Source: Spirosomataceae bacterium TFI 002
GTDB lineage: Bacteria; Bacteroidota; Bacteroidia; Cytophagales; Spirosomataceae
Reading direction: 5' to 3'
Assembly (NCBI GenBank): GCA_900230115.1
Contig: LT907983.1
Span: 3,487,001-3,551,000, forward strand
DNA length: 64,000 nucleotides
Part shown: positions 34,245-43,292 of the stretch, piece by piece
Layout: every line of letters starts with the position of its first letter
Numbering within the stretch: position 1 is the stretch's first letter
The notes under the pieces: model-generated
Database searches by the model: none
What the model saw: the letters and a program-made list of their open reading frames with translations, nothing else
What the model was told of the DNA's origin: nothing
Translations under genes and position numbers: made by a program

Positions 34245-34913
34245 ATGAACAAATTATCTAAGCTTCTCGGCGTACTTTTCTTAGCAGGCTCTGTTGCATT
34301 CGTATCTTGTAGAGGTGAACAAGGCCCTCAAGGAGACATAGGTCCAGCGGGTCCTACTGGTCAAGTTGGTCCAACTGGTGCTGCTGGAGCTCCTGGAGCT
34401 AAAGGCGACAAAGGAGATACTGGAGAAACTGGTGCAAAAGGTCTTGATGGCAATGCAAATGTAAAAAGTATCACTGCTACAATAGCTGTTGCTGATTGGA
34501 ACAACGTAGAAGTTGCTGGAATCGGAAACGGAACTACTTCAACTTGGGGTGGTGCTAAAGTTATGAATGCTGAAATTGCAGCAGACAAAGCATTATTTAC
34601 TTTCCTTATTAAGGGAACTGAAAAATCTCAGTTGCCACTTACTATGGTTAAGGATCTTGATGGATCTGTAGAGCAATTACAATTTAGCTACCAAACTGGT
34701 CAGGCTAACTTATACTACAGAAACAGAACTAACTTCTTTGCAACTGGTGGTGTAACAACTTACGTTCCAGAAGGACCAATGCAGTTAGAAATGATCGTAA
34801 TGGAAAAAACATTGTTAGGATTGATGAAAGATGCAGGTGTTGATCCTTCAAACTATAATGACCTTGTGAATTTTGTAAATGGTCAAAAGGGTTCTGCTCC
34901 GTCAGCTCTTTAA
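34245..34913 (+). CDS. Collagen-like lipoprotein
   Basis: A 222-residue protein: signal SKLLGVLFLAGSVAFVSC with a lipobox cysteine at 22, then a collagen-like run of Gly-X-Y triplets from about residue 24 to 68 (GEQGPQGDIGPAGP and GAKGDKGDTGETGAKG), and a globular C-terminal domain (about 70-222) beginning VKSITATIAVADWNNVEV. Collagen-like lipoproteins of this kind are found in Bacteroidetes cell envelopes; role unknown. A terminator follows it. Confidence 0.87.
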   Translation: MNKLSKLLGVLFLAGSVAFVSCRGEQGPQGDIGPAGPTGQVGPTGAAGAPGAKGDKGDTGETGAKGLDGNANVKSITATIAVADWNNVEVAGIGNGTTSTWGGAKVMNAEIAADKALFTFLIKGTEKSQLPLTMVKDLDGSVEQLQFSYQTGQANLYYRNRTNFFATGGVTTYVPEGPMQLEMIVMEKTLLGLMKDAGVDPSNYNDLVNFVNGQKGSAPSAL

Positions 34914-34933
34914 ATTTTACTTAAATATTCATT

Positions 34934-34966
34934 AAAAATACCTCCTCAGTTTGAGGAGGTATTTTT
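34934..34966 (+). terminator. Terminator after the collagen-like gene
   Basis: A 15-bp stem (34934-34948 with 34952-34966; core TACCTCCTCA / TGAGGAGGTA), 3-base loop, T-run at the end. The gene for the TPR protein begins only 7 bases later. Confidence 0.8.
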
Positions 34967-34972
34967 GTATAT

Positions 34973-36076
34973 ATGAAGACTAAACTTCTTTTTTCTCTAC
35001 TTCTATTTTCAAATTTGTGTTTTGGGCAGTTTCTTCAAGATCAAGACGCACAAGAATTGGTTAAGAAGGCTTATAATAAGCTATATAATGAAGAATGGGT
35101 AGAGGCAACTTCGCTTTTAAATCCTGTCTTAGAGAAGTATAAAAACCACCCCGTCAGTAACTTGATAAGGGCTTCGGTTTTGCAAATGCGTTATATGCCT
35201 ATTGAGGATAATGCATCAAAACAAAAAGAATTCTTGACGGAGTTGGAAAAGTGTAGATCGAGGGCTGAAAACCTTTTGAAACAACCTGATCTAAAAGCGG
35301 AAGTAACATTTTACCTTCTAGCCTCACACGGATACATTGCACAGGCTTATCATAATAATGATGATTTCTTTAAGGCTGCTTATGAAGGTAAAAAGGCCTA
35401 TAACTACATGAAGGATGGGTTCGACTTGGTAGGTGCTAACTCTGAATTCAACTTTACTAATGGTTTATATAATTATTATCGTGAGCAATATCCTGTAAAC
35501 CATTCTGAGATTAAGCCAATCATAGTTTTTTTTAATAAAGGAAATAAGGCTCAAGGGCTTAAAGAATTGAATAAGGCAAAAAATGAAGCTTTGTTTACTA
35601 AAAACGAGGCAGCCTTTATGCTCTTGGGTATCAATTTGAAATACGAAAACAATTCTAAAGAGGCACTAAGAATAGCGAGAGAATTATTCAGGAAGTACCC
35701 AAATAACACAACCTTCAAAATGAAGTATTTGGAAACATTGGTTCGCAATGGTTTAAATGTCGAAGCTGAAATAGAATTAAAAAAAGGATTAGGAAGTGGC
35801 AAAGGGTTATATGAATTGGCTAAATTGTTATTTTTGGCACAGATAGAAACTGACCCTAATAAAGCAAAAGCATATTTTGCAAAAGCTATTAAAACTGAAG
35901 CTAAAGGTCATTTTGTGCAAGATTATAAATCGATGGCGTATTTTGGTTTGGCTGATGAATTTTACAAAAATAAGGAGTTGGAATCTGCGAAATTAATGTT
36001 GAAAGAAGCGAAGAAAATTGCAGAATATACTTGGGTTAAGGCTGCGGTTCAATCTTTAGACCAAAAATTGAAATAA
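34973..36076 (+). CDS. Exported TPR-repeat protein
   Basis: A 367-residue protein with a signal peptide (LLFSLLLFSNLCFGQ). The rest is alpha-helical with TPR-like units: ELVKKAYNKLYNEEWVEATSLL, ALRIARELFRKYPNNTTFK, AEIELKKGLGSGKGLYEL, AKAYFAKAIKTEAKGHF. Such proteins scaffold envelope complexes. The pyrC ATG follows the stop after one base (36078), so the two may be co-transcribed. No more specific function visible. Confidence 0.85.
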   Translation: MKTKLLFSLLLFSNLCFGQFLQDQDAQELVKKAYNKLYNEEWVEATSLLNPVLEKYKNHPVSNLIRASVLQMRYMPIEDNASKQKEFLTELEKCRSRAENLLKQPDLKAEVTFYLLASHGYIAQAYHNNDDFFKAAYEGKKAYNYMKDGFDLVGANSEFNFTNGLYNYYREQYPVNHSEIKPIIVFFNKGNKAQGLKELNKAKNEALFTKNEAAFMLLGINLKYENNSKEALRIARELFRKYPNNTTFKMKYLETLVRNGLNVEAEIELKKGLGSGKGLYELAKLLFLAQIETDPNKAKAYFAKAIKTEAKGHFVQDYKSMAYFGLADEFYKNKELESAKLMLKEAKKIAEYTWVKAAVQSLDQKLK

Positions 36077-36077
36077 C

Positions 36078-37418
36078 ATGGGAAAGACAATTATCAAAGA
36101 TATTAACATTATAAATGAAGGTAAAATCACTCCTTCGGATATATTGATTGTAAATGACAGGATTGAGAAAATAGCAAGTCATGTAAGTAGCGTAGGAAAT
36201 GCTACAGAAATTAAGGGTGACGGCAAATACCTCATGCCTGGGGTAATTGATGATCAAGTTCATTTTCGTGAGCCTGGCCTTACTCATAAAGCTAATATAT
36301 TTTCAGAGTCTCGGGCTGCTATCGCTGGTGGTACAACCACCTTCATGGAAATGCCTAATACCGTTCCCAATGCTCTCACTCAAGAGTTGCTAGCAGATAA
36401 GTACGAAATTGCAATGAATAGTTCGTTGGCTAATTACTCCTTTTTTATGGGTACCTCCAATGATAACTATGAGGAGGTAATGAAAACTGATCTCAGTAAA
36501 ATTTGCGGTCTCAAGATATTTATGGGAAGTAGCACAGGCAATATGCTTGTGGATAATGAAAACGTATTAAATAGGATTTTTGCTAACTTCAATGGGCTTA
36601 TAGCTACTCATTGTGAAGACGAAGCAACAGTAAAAGCGAATTTTGAGCATTATAAGTCAGTATATGGAAATTCAACTCCTCCTTATGACATTCATGCCTT
36701 AATTAGAAATGAAGAAGGCTGTTATAAGTCAAGCAGCTTTGCGGTTGAGCTGGCGAAGAGAAATAAAACCAGGCTTCATATTCTTCATATTTCTTCAAGT
36801 CAAGAAATCCTACTTTTTGATAATAGCATTCCGCTTGAGCAAAAGCATATTACTTCTGAAGTATGTGTACACCACTTGTGGTTTGATGCTGAAGATTATA
36901 AGAGATTAGGGACAAAAATTAAATGCAACCCTGCCATCAAGCATGGACATAGAGAAAACTTGTTCCAAGCCTTGCTAGACGATAGGTTTGATATCATTGC
37001 AACTGATCATGCTCCACATTTAATGAGCGAAAAAGAGGGTACTTATTGGGAGGCTCATGCTGGTTTGCCTTTGGTACAACACAGCTTGCAAGCTATGTTG
37101 GATTTTCATCATCAAGGTAAGATATCTCTTGAAAGGATTGTTGAAAAAATGAGTCATGCACCTGCTCAATGTTTCAAAATAGAAGAAAGAGGATATATTA
37201 GAGAAGGCTATAAGGCTGACCTTACAATGTTTGATTTAAATAAACCGCAATTGTGCACAAAGGATAATTTATTCGCAAAATGTGGCTGGTCACCTTTCGA
37301 AGGGCATGAATTTCAATCTTCGGTTGAGAAGGTTTGGGTGAATGGTCACCTCAGTTACAATGACGGAGAGTTGGCTAAGGAGAGTCGAGCTGAAAGACTG
37401 AGTTTTGATAGGAAATAA
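36078..37418 (+). CDS. pyrC: Dihydroorotase
   Basis: A 446-residue amidohydrolase that cyclises N-carbamoyl-aspartate to dihydroorotate in pyrimidine synthesis. Motifs: DDQVHFREPGLTHK (metal-binding loop, where the usual DxHxHFREP has Gln in place of the first His), KIFMGSSTGN (carboxylated Lys), THCEDEAT, LHILHISS, ATDHAPH. Overall size and order match the type I family. The missing first histidine affects the two-metal site; I recall the same form in other Bacteroidetes, so it may be lineage-specific. Confidence 0.92.
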   Translation: MGKTIIKDINIINEGKITPSDILIVNDRIEKIASHVSSVGNATEIKGDGKYLMPGVIDDQVHFREPGLTHKANIFSESRAAIAGGTTTFMEMPNTVPNALTQELLADKYEIAMNSSLANYSFFMGTSNDNYEEVMKTDLSKICGLKIFMGSSTGNMLVDNENVLNRIFANFNGLIATHCEDEATVKANFEHYKSVYGNSTPPYDIHALIRNEEGCYKSSSFAVELAKRNKTRLHILHISSSQEILLFDNSIPLEQKHITSEVCVHHLWFDAEDYKRLGTKIKCNPAIKHGHRENLFQALLDDRFDIIATDHAPHLMSEKEGTYWEAHAGLPLVQHSLQAMLDFHHQGKISLERIVEKMSHAPAQCFKIEERGYIREGYKADLTMFDLNKPQLCTKDNLFAKCGWSPFEGHEFQSSVEKVWVNGHLSYNDGELAKESRAERLSFDRK

Positions 37419-37420
37419 AA

Positions 37421-37447
37421 AGAAAAACCGCTCGAAGCGGTTTTTCT
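37421..37447. terminator. Bidirectional terminator between pyrC and a small gene
   Basis: A perfect 12-bp stem (AGAAAAACCGCT at 37421-37432 with its complement at 37436-37447), loop CGA, A-run before and T-run after. Confidence 0.85.
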
Positions 37448-37451
37448 TTTT

Positions 37452-37649
37452 TTAGGCGAGTTTTGTTCTTCTAAATATACTATTTAGAAGTAAGAAGTAT
37501 TTTTCAAATTTTTCATAGCACCAAGACTTTAGTGCCTTGATTTCGCTAGGAACAAGTAATTTCATTCCTTTTTTTAGCTCTTTTTCAAAAAGTACTTTGT
37601 CAAAACTTACCTTTTCAAGGATCATCTTAACATACTCAAGCATTGTCAT
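37452..37649 (-). CDS. Small conserved Bacteroidetes protein, unknown function
   Basis: A 65-residue lysine/glutamate-rich helical protein (MLEYVKMILEKVSFDKVLFEKELKKG ... IKALKSWCYEKFEKY, shown in part). I recall very similar short proteins in many Bacteroidetes genomes. No signal peptide or membrane helix. The translation start may be the second ATG (MLEYVK) two codons in. Single gene bounded by a bidirectional terminator. Confidence 0.8.
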   Translation of the reverse strand: MTMLEYVKMILEKVSFDKVLFEKELKKGMKLLVPSEIKALKSWCYEKFEKYFLLLNSIFRRTKLA

Positions 37650-37742
37650 AATTGATCTTTGTTTTTAAGGTTAACACTTAACATTTCTAATAAACTGTAC
37701 TACAATCTAGGAAAAAAAGTTGATAACTCAAACTCGAATAAA

Positions 37743-38975
37743 TCAACTGTTCTCCAATACTTCAATAACGTGGTCTAGCTTACCTATGTTGTTATAAAAT
37801 TCTAAAATTTGTAGCAAAACAGATTCCATTACTGCATCGGGACATGATGCACCGCATGTGAGAAGTATCTTAGGATTCTCTGTACGAGGAAGATAGTTGG
37901 TTGAAACTAACTCTACGCCTTTATGCATATCGTAATGTTGTATGGAATCAGGCGAGAGCAAAGAGTTTTGTGATCTGATATAGAACGTTTTCAGCTTTTT
38001 TTCGCACAATTCCACCAAGTGCTGTGTATTGGAGCTATTGTATCCACCGACTACAATTGCCATATCCGCCTCCACTTCAAGTAAGGCTTGGGTAGCATCT
38101 TGGTTATCGTTAGTGGCATAACAAAGCGTATCTCTTGTGTTTGCGAAATGTAATTGACTGCCTTCTTCGCTCAAGTTATAGTGTTCTACAATTACTTCTT
38201 TTAGGTAGTCTGAAATTGCCTGTGTCTCACTTGCAAGCATGGTGGTTTGGTTTACAACACCAATCTTTTGCAAATCTTTGGAAGGGTCAAAACCCAAAGA
38301 ATATTGTCCCTCAAATTCGGTAAAGAACTCCTCGTTTGTTTTTTTACCTTGAATATATAATGCAAGTCGAGTTGCTTCCTCCATGTTATATACGACAACA
38401 GTGGGAGTATTTTCTTTGCTGTGAGAAAAGGTTGCCCTTGTTTCTTCATGACTTGGTTTACCATGAACAACAACGGTGTACCCTCTTTCTCCTATCTGAC
38501 TTGCTCTGTTCCACACTTTCTCTACAAAAGGGCAGGTAGTATCAAATTTGTAAGGATTTATTCCAATAGATTCTAATTGCTGTTGAATTTCAACGGTTGT
38601 TCCAAAAGCCGGTACTACGACAATGTCATTAGGAGTAAGTTCGGACCAAGGTATTTTTTGGTTCCCCTTCGTGTCCATCAAGAACTTTACACCTCGAGAG
38701 AGCAAATCTTCATTTACTTCAGGATTGTGGATCATTTCACTTAGAAAAAATATCCTTTTTCCCTCATTCTCTTCAATGGTTTTGTAAGCTATTTCGACTG
38801 CATTTTCCACACCATAGCAGAATCCAAAATGACGAGCCAAAAGAATAGTAACGTTACCAAAGTCTAAGACTGTTGGAGTAAAGTCTTTCTTAAGCCTATC
38901 TTTAACTCTTCTGAGTTCTTTTAACTTGGCAATTGAATTGCTCTTGTAAATTTCTGGAATATTGAATTTCTTCAT
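37743..38975 (-). CDS. ispH: 4-hydroxy-3-methylbut-2-enyl diphosphate reductase
   Basis: A 410-residue iron-sulfur enzyme that makes isopentenyl and dimethylallyl diphosphate in the last step of the MEP pathway. The three cysteines of the cluster are visible: HFGFCYGVENAV, TTCPFVEKVW and LTCGASCPDAV. The protein is longer than the ~310-residue E. coli enzyme, with extra sequence at the N-terminus (about 60 residues) and an insert; long forms of this kind occur in Cytophagales. Monocistronic, divergent from the 39129 gene. Confidence 0.95.
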   Translation of the reverse strand: MKKFNIPEIYKSNSIAKLKELRRVKDRLKKDFTPTVLDFGNVTILLARHFGFCYGVENAVEIAYKTIEENEGKRIFFLSEMIHNPEVNEDLLSRGVKFLMDTKGNQKIPWSELTPNDIVVVPAFGTTVEIQQQLESIGINPYKFDTTCPFVEKVWNRASQIGERGYTVVVHGKPSHEETRATFSHSKENTPTVVVYNMEEATRLALYIQGKKTNEEFFTEFEGQYSLGFDPSKDLQKIGVVNQTTMLASETQAISDYLKEVIVEHYNLSEEGSQLHFANTRDTLCYATNDNQDATQALLEVEADMAIVVGGYNSSNTQHLVELCEKKLKTFYIRSQNSLLSPDSIQHYDMHKGVELVSTNYLPRTENPKILLTCGASCPDAVMESVLLQILEFYNNIGKLDHVIEVLENS

Positions 38976-39128
38976 TCTGTATATGCTTCTTTGAAAACGT
39001 AGGTGTAAAGCCTGAACAAATTAAAAACTTTGGACGAAAGCTAATTGTTCCAAATCTAAGAGATTTCGTAAGCGAAAGTTAATTTATCGCATTATTCTTT
39101 ATCTTGCCACCTCTTTCCCGATAACCCT

Positions 39129-40838
39129 ATGTTGAGGCGATTTTGTGCTCTATTTTTCCTGTTAACCTTAGTCGGTAATGCATATGTGTATTCTCAAAGT
39201 GCTCAACTGGCACCTGCTTTTACAGATTCTTATCACCTCATAGATAGGCTTGAAATTAAAAGTGGCAGCTTAAGTAATGATTTTCACTCCAATGTAAAAC
39301 CTTTTCAGCGAAAGCAGATTGCGGACTTTCTCGCAAGAATTGATACAGTTCAGAATGTTAATATAAATCCCATCGATCGCTGGAATATAAATTATCTGAG
39401 TATAGATAATTGGGAGTTCTTAGATTCAACTGATCAGTTTATTGCCGATAGTAAAAAGCCAATACTAAAGCATATTTACCAAAAGAAGAATGACTTGTAT
39501 TATTACAAGGATAATGAGTTTGACATCCACGTAAGTCCAATCTTTAGTTTTGGAGGAGGTTCAAACTCTACTGATTTGGAAGATAAGCGTAAACAATTTA
39601 TCAATACTCGTGGGGTAGAAATCAGGGGAGTGGTTGGGAAAAAGTTAGGTTTCTATACCTACTTTACAGAAAATCAGGCTTCTTCACCTGCTTTTGTAAG
39701 GGATTACAGTCTTGCAGCTAATTCATTCGCATATTACGGATTAACTAAAATAACCAAGGATGATTCGGTCAAATTGCAACGCGACTATTTAGGAGCAGAG
39801 GGCTATATTGTGTTTCAACCTAGCAAGCATTTTGCATTTCGTTTTGGGCATGCCAAAAACTTTATTGGAAGCGGGGTCAGGTCAATTATATTAAGTGATT
39901 TTTCAGCCCCATACTTACAGTTCAATGCGGAAGTGAAATTGGGAAGACTACAGTATTATAATATTTTTGCTTCTCTCACAGATACGCAAATACCTAGACC
40001 AATCGACAATACGGTTACAATACCTTCTAAGTTCATGGCGTTTCATCACTTGAACATAAATGTCCTTAAGAACTTAAATGTTGGATTGTTTGAGAAGGTA
40101 ATGTTTGGTAGGCAAAACAAGATCTTTGACCTTAATTATGTAAACCCAATCATTTTCTACCGGTTCGTAGAGGGCTACCTAGGTAGTTCAGATAACGCCC
40201 TAGTGGGATTTGACTTTAAGTATAACTTTCTACGTTCATTTTCGCTTTATGGACAATACACTATCGATGAATTTAATTCTGCGGAATTTAAGAAAGATGG
40301 TTGGTGGGGCAAAAAGAATGCTGGACAGGTTGGTTTAAAATACATTGATGTTTTAGGCATAAAGCAACTCGACTTTCAAGTGGAGTATAATTATGCACGT
40401 CCTTACACATTTACACATTACAGCTCAGTTAGTAATGGTGTGCATGCTGGTATGCCATTGGGGCATCAATTGGGGGCGAACTTTAGAGAGGGTTTATTTA
40501 GATTTAATTATCAGCCAACGTCTAAGCTACAGTTGCAGGGAACTTATATTAGTTATATAAAAGGTTTTGATTCCGACTCTACAAACTACGGTGGTGACAT
40601 TCAAAAGAATAATAGAAAAGGTAGGCCAAGCGACTATGGAAACTACATTGGTCAAGGAGTAGAAAGAATTGTAAATTTGGGCGAGTTAAGGGGTTCATAT
40701 ATGTTACGCCATAATTTATTTTTGGACTTAACTTATCTCAAAAGAAATGTCCAAGAGAGTGGTGCAACTATCGAGAATGAAAACTTATTTAAGTTTGGTG
40801 TCAGATTCAACTTTGGTCAAGAACCTTATTTGTTCTAA
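39129..40838 (+). CDS. Outer-membrane beta-barrel protein, RemB/Wzi-like
   Basis: A 569-residue protein with signal peptide (CALFFLLTLVGNAYVYSQ). An N-terminal helical segment (PFQRKQIADFLARIDT) is followed by a large barrel made of alternating strands, ending in a terminal aromatic residue (FNFGQEPYLF). The pattern GRLQYYNIFASLTDTQIP, FAFRFGHAKNFIGSG resembles both the gliding-motility protein RemB and the capsule-assembly protein Wzi. It may therefore act in surface attachment or polysaccharide export. No capsule genes are adjacent. Confidence 0.8.
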   Translation: MLRRFCALFFLLTLVGNAYVYSQSAQLAPAFTDSYHLIDRLEIKSGSLSNDFHSNVKPFQRKQIADFLARIDTVQNVNINPIDRWNINYLSIDNWEFLDSTDQFIADSKKPILKHIYQKKNDLYYYKDNEFDIHVSPIFSFGGGSNSTDLEDKRKQFINTRGVEIRGVVGKKLGFYTYFTENQASSPAFVRDYSLAANSFAYYGLTKITKDDSVKLQRDYLGAEGYIVFQPSKHFAFRFGHAKNFIGSGVRSIILSDFSAPYLQFNAEVKLGRLQYYNIFASLTDTQIPRPIDNTVTIPSKFMAFHHLNINVLKNLNVGLFEKVMFGRQNKIFDLNYVNPIIFYRFVEGYLGSSDNALVGFDFKYNFLRSFSLYGQYTIDEFNSAEFKKDGWWGKKNAGQVGLKYIDVLGIKQLDFQVEYNYARPYTFTHYSSVSNGVHAGMPLGHQLGANFREGLFRFNYQPTSKLQLQGTYISYIKGFDSDSTNYGGDIQKNNRKGRPSDYGNYIGQGVERIVNLGELRGSYMLRHNLFLDLTYLKRNVQESGATIENENLFKFGVRFNFGQEPYLF

Positions 40839-40856
40839 TTAAAATTTTAAACGAGC

Positions 40857-41237
40857 TTATTTTTCGTCAAGAGGGTAAGCATCTATTCCGAGTTTTTCTA
40901 ATGGGTTATTCATATCTAGCTTTGAGACCTTAATGGTGAGTATTGAGCTCCCTATTACTTTTAATGTAATTGTTGCAATTCCCCTTTGCTTTATTAATCT
41001 ATAAATTCCGGTATAATTTATTTTGTCCAAAGGCCATCCGTTCATAGCGAGGTTGGATTCGATGGCTTTATAAGCAAGAGAAAGGTTGCTAAAGTAAGCC
41101 ACATAGGGTTCACTCGGACGTATTACAACTAAATCGTTACGATAGCTGGTTTCAACGCTATAAAAACTGTGTTTTTTCAAATAATGGCGATGTTGATAAT
41201 ATATGTGAAAAATAGTGCAATAATTATTCATACGCAA
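40857..41237 (-). CDS. Hypothetical protein
   Basis: A 126-residue soluble protein without signal peptide or membrane helix; I do not recognise it. The C-terminal half has a regular alternation (YKAIESNLAMNGWPLDKINY, GIATITLKVIGSSILTIKV, LGIDAYPLDEK), which suggests a real, globular domain. The basic, Tyr/His-rich first 30 residues look less conserved, so the true start may be downstream. It converges on the RemB/Wzi-like gene. Confidence 0.55.
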   Translation of the reverse strand: MRMNNYCTIFHIYYQHRHYLKKHSFYSVETSYRNDLVVIRPSEPYVAYFSNLSLAYKAIESNLAMNGWPLDKINYTGIYRLIKQRGIATITLKVIGSSILTIKVSKLDMNNPLEKLGIDAYPLDEK

Positions 41238-41548
41238 AACTATTTGATACTGTTCTTCGTTTTAAGACCATACCATCCGAGGTAGGGCTTGATCATCTCT
41301 TGATCTTAATTAATAAATAGCTCTTCAAATCATCAACAATTGTATTTCTCCATATTTTTTAAACTTATTGGTTTGAGAATTGCCATATAGCATTCATACA
41401 CTTTGAAATGAATCTTAACTGACCAGGTCATGGGTTTATGGCATCATCTTTTTAGTTAGATTAGATTCATGTTAAATAGTGATTGAGGTGAACAGTTGGA
41501 GTATATTGGCTGTTCGTAGTATATATTTAAAGACAAAAAATAAATTTT
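41238..41548. other. Non-coding gap upstream of ferritin
   Basis: About 310 AT-rich bases without a credible gene. The main features are an 11-base palindrome TGACCAGGTCA at 41420-41430 and a promoter-like TATATTTA at 41522-41529, with TTG boxes only at non-standard distance. A regulator of the ferritin gene could bind here, but no conserved iron box was recognised. Confidence 0.4.
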
Positions 41549-42055
41549 ATGATTAGCAAAAAAATGGAGCAAATGCTCAATGATCAATATAATAAGGAAG
41601 TTTATTCGGCAAATTTGTACCTGAGTATGTCTTCTTACTTTTTGGATAGAGATTTGGATGGGTTTGCCAATTACTTCCTTATCCAATCCAAAGAAGAGTT
41701 AATGCATGCCGAAAAACAGTTTAACTACGTTCATGAGATAGATGGTAAGATTACAATTCAGGCAATTGCAGCTCCACCAGCTACTTTTGATTCTATGATG
41801 GATTGTTTTGTAAAAACTCTTGAGCATGAAAAATACGTAACTAAGAGTATTTATGACTTGGTGGAACAAGCCTTAGCCGAAAAAGACTTCGCAACACATA
41901 CTTTCTTACAATGGTTTGTAACTGAGCAGGTAGAAGAAGAGGCAACTGTTAAGAATTTGATTAAAAAGCTAGAGATGATTGGCGATAACTCTTCAGCTTT
42001 ATTTCTTTTGAACGACGAGTTATTAAGAAGAACTTTGGACGCTCCAGCGGTTTAA
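41549..42055 (+). CDS. ftnA: Ferritin
   Basis: A 168-residue four-helix ferritin that oxidises and stores iron. Ferroxidase-centre residues are seen in NKEVYSANLYLSMSSYF (Glu), SKEELMHAEKQF (Glu, His), TLEHEKYVT (Glu) and TEQVEEEATV (Glu/Gln). Length and sequence fit bacterial FtnA rather than haem-containing bacterioferritin (no Met52 haem site apparent). Upstream gap is about 310 bases. It lies 2 kb before the Cys-rich peptide and FecA-like receptor, suggesting an iron-related neighbourhood. Confidence 0.95.
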   Translation: MISKKMEQMLNDQYNKEVYSANLYLSMSSYFLDRDLDGFANYFLIQSKEELMHAEKQFNYVHEIDGKITIQAIAAPPATFDSMMDCFVKTLEHEKYVTKSIYDLVEQALAEKDFATHTFLQWFVTEQVEEEATVKNLIKKLEMIGDNSSALFLLNDELLRRTLDAPAV

Positions 42056-42104
42056 TTCTTCCAGCTAACAGATTTTGAGAATACGGATTGTGAGTTAAGA
42101 ATTG

Positions 42105-42794
42105 ATGAATTATAATGAAACTAATAGACTATCAAGATTAACCGCAATCCTAATTCAGTTGCAGACCAAGCGAATATTGACAGCAGCCGAATTGTCAAAG
42201 AAATTCAATGTCAGCAAAAGAACAATTTATAGAGATATAAAATCACTGGAACAATCTGGTGTTCCGGTTTTTACCGAGGAAGGAAAAGGTTACACTCTCA
42301 TGGAAGGGTATAAGATACCTCCAGTGATGTTTACCGAAAGCCAAGCAAATGCTCTCATTCTTGCAGAGCAATTGGTTTTGAAAAACAAAGACTCTTCCTT
42401 TATCAATGACTACTCTGAGGCTATTGATAAAATAAAGGCCGTTCTGAGGCCGAATGAAAAAGATAAGGCTAATTTACTGGCAGACAGAACTCGTTTTGAT
42501 AAAAATATCAACGGAGAACGCAACAGTAATAATTTGTCGGAACTTCAATTTGCTCTTACCAACTTTATACTTGTCAAAATTGAATACACAAATGAAGCTG
42601 GCGAAACGAGTGTAAGGTTAATTGAGCCCTTTGCACTTTTAAGTACAGAAAACTGGTTATTGGTTGCTTGGTGCAGGACACGTGAGTCTTTTAGGTATTT
42701 TAGGTTAGATAGGATTAAAAATATGGAGTTGCTTTCCGATAACTTTACACCACACAAAATGTCATTACAAGAGTTTTTTGATAAATATCATTGA
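42105..42794 (+). CDS. YafY-type transcriptional regulator (HTH-11 plus WYL domain)
   Basis: A 229-residue regulator. N-terminal winged helix-turn-helix (LTAAELSKKFNVSKRTIYRDIKSLEQSG in consecutive parts, residues about 25-55) followed by a wing FTEEGKGYTLMEGY, a linker domain and a WYL domain (VRLIEPFALLSTENWLLVAWCRTRESFRYFRLDRI, residues about 165-205). WYL domains sense nucleic acids or ligands. The ORF begins with a TTG at 42102, but the ATG at 42105 is preferred. It precedes two unrelated small genes (DUF1761, YdeI) on the same strand. Confidence 0.9.
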   Translation: MNYNETNRLSRLTAILIQLQTKRILTAAELSKKFNVSKRTIYRDIKSLEQSGVPVFTEEGKGYTLMEGYKIPPVMFTESQANALILAEQLVLKNKDSSFINDYSEAIDKIKAVLRPNEKDKANLLADRTRFDKNINGERNSNNLSELQFALTNFILVKIEYTNEAGETSVRLIEPFALLSTENWLLVAWCRTRESFRYFRLDRIKNMELLSDNFTPHKMSLQEFFDKYH

Positions 42795-42866
42795 CCTGAT
42801 TTGACCCTTGCCATAGGGTTGTCATTGCCCACTTTTAATTTTGTTGAAATTTAAAACAAAACTAAA

Positions 42867-43283
42867 ATGACAACATTACTTACTTCTATTAATTGGTTAG
42901 GCGTAATAGCTGCTTTCGTCCCTTACTTTTTACTTGGTGCACTGTGGTTCACCTTGCTTTTTCCAAAACAGTATTCAGTATCATTAGGTAAAGAGAATAG
43001 TATGCCTAGCAAACCTGCACCCATTTTTATAATAGGGCCTGCAGTGTGTTCATTGATAATTACAATCACAACAGCTATCTTAATCTATGATTTACAAATT
43101 GATAATTATGGCAGTGCAATTGAGTTTGGGTTGATAGTTGGTTTAGGTTTTTTGGTCGCAAACACCATGAATATTGCAATCAATCCTAATATACCCAGAC
43201 CGATATTGTACGGCATTATTAGTGGTGCATATCATTTGGTAGGAATAGTTATGGTTTGTACCATTATCTTTGCGATGAAATAA
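42867..43283 (+). CDS. DUF1761 family membrane protein
   Basis: A 138-residue protein with four membrane helices (WLGVIAAFVPYFLLGALWFTLLF; CSLIITITTAILIYDL; LIVGLGFLVANTMNIAI; GIISGAYHLVGIVMVCTIIFA). The layout and the VPYFLLGALWFT opening match DUF1761. Function unknown. Follows the YafY-type regulator after about 70 bases and is followed by the YdeI-like gene after 9 bases, so a small operon is likely. Confidence 0.88.
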   Translation: MTTLLTSINWLGVIAAFVPYFLLGALWFTLLFPKQYSVSLGKENSMPSKPAPIFIIGPAVCSLIITITTAILIYDLQIDNYGSAIEFGLIVGLGFLVANTMNIAINPNIPRPILYGIISGAYHLVGIVMVCTIIFAMK

Positions 43284-43292
43284 TGAAATTTT

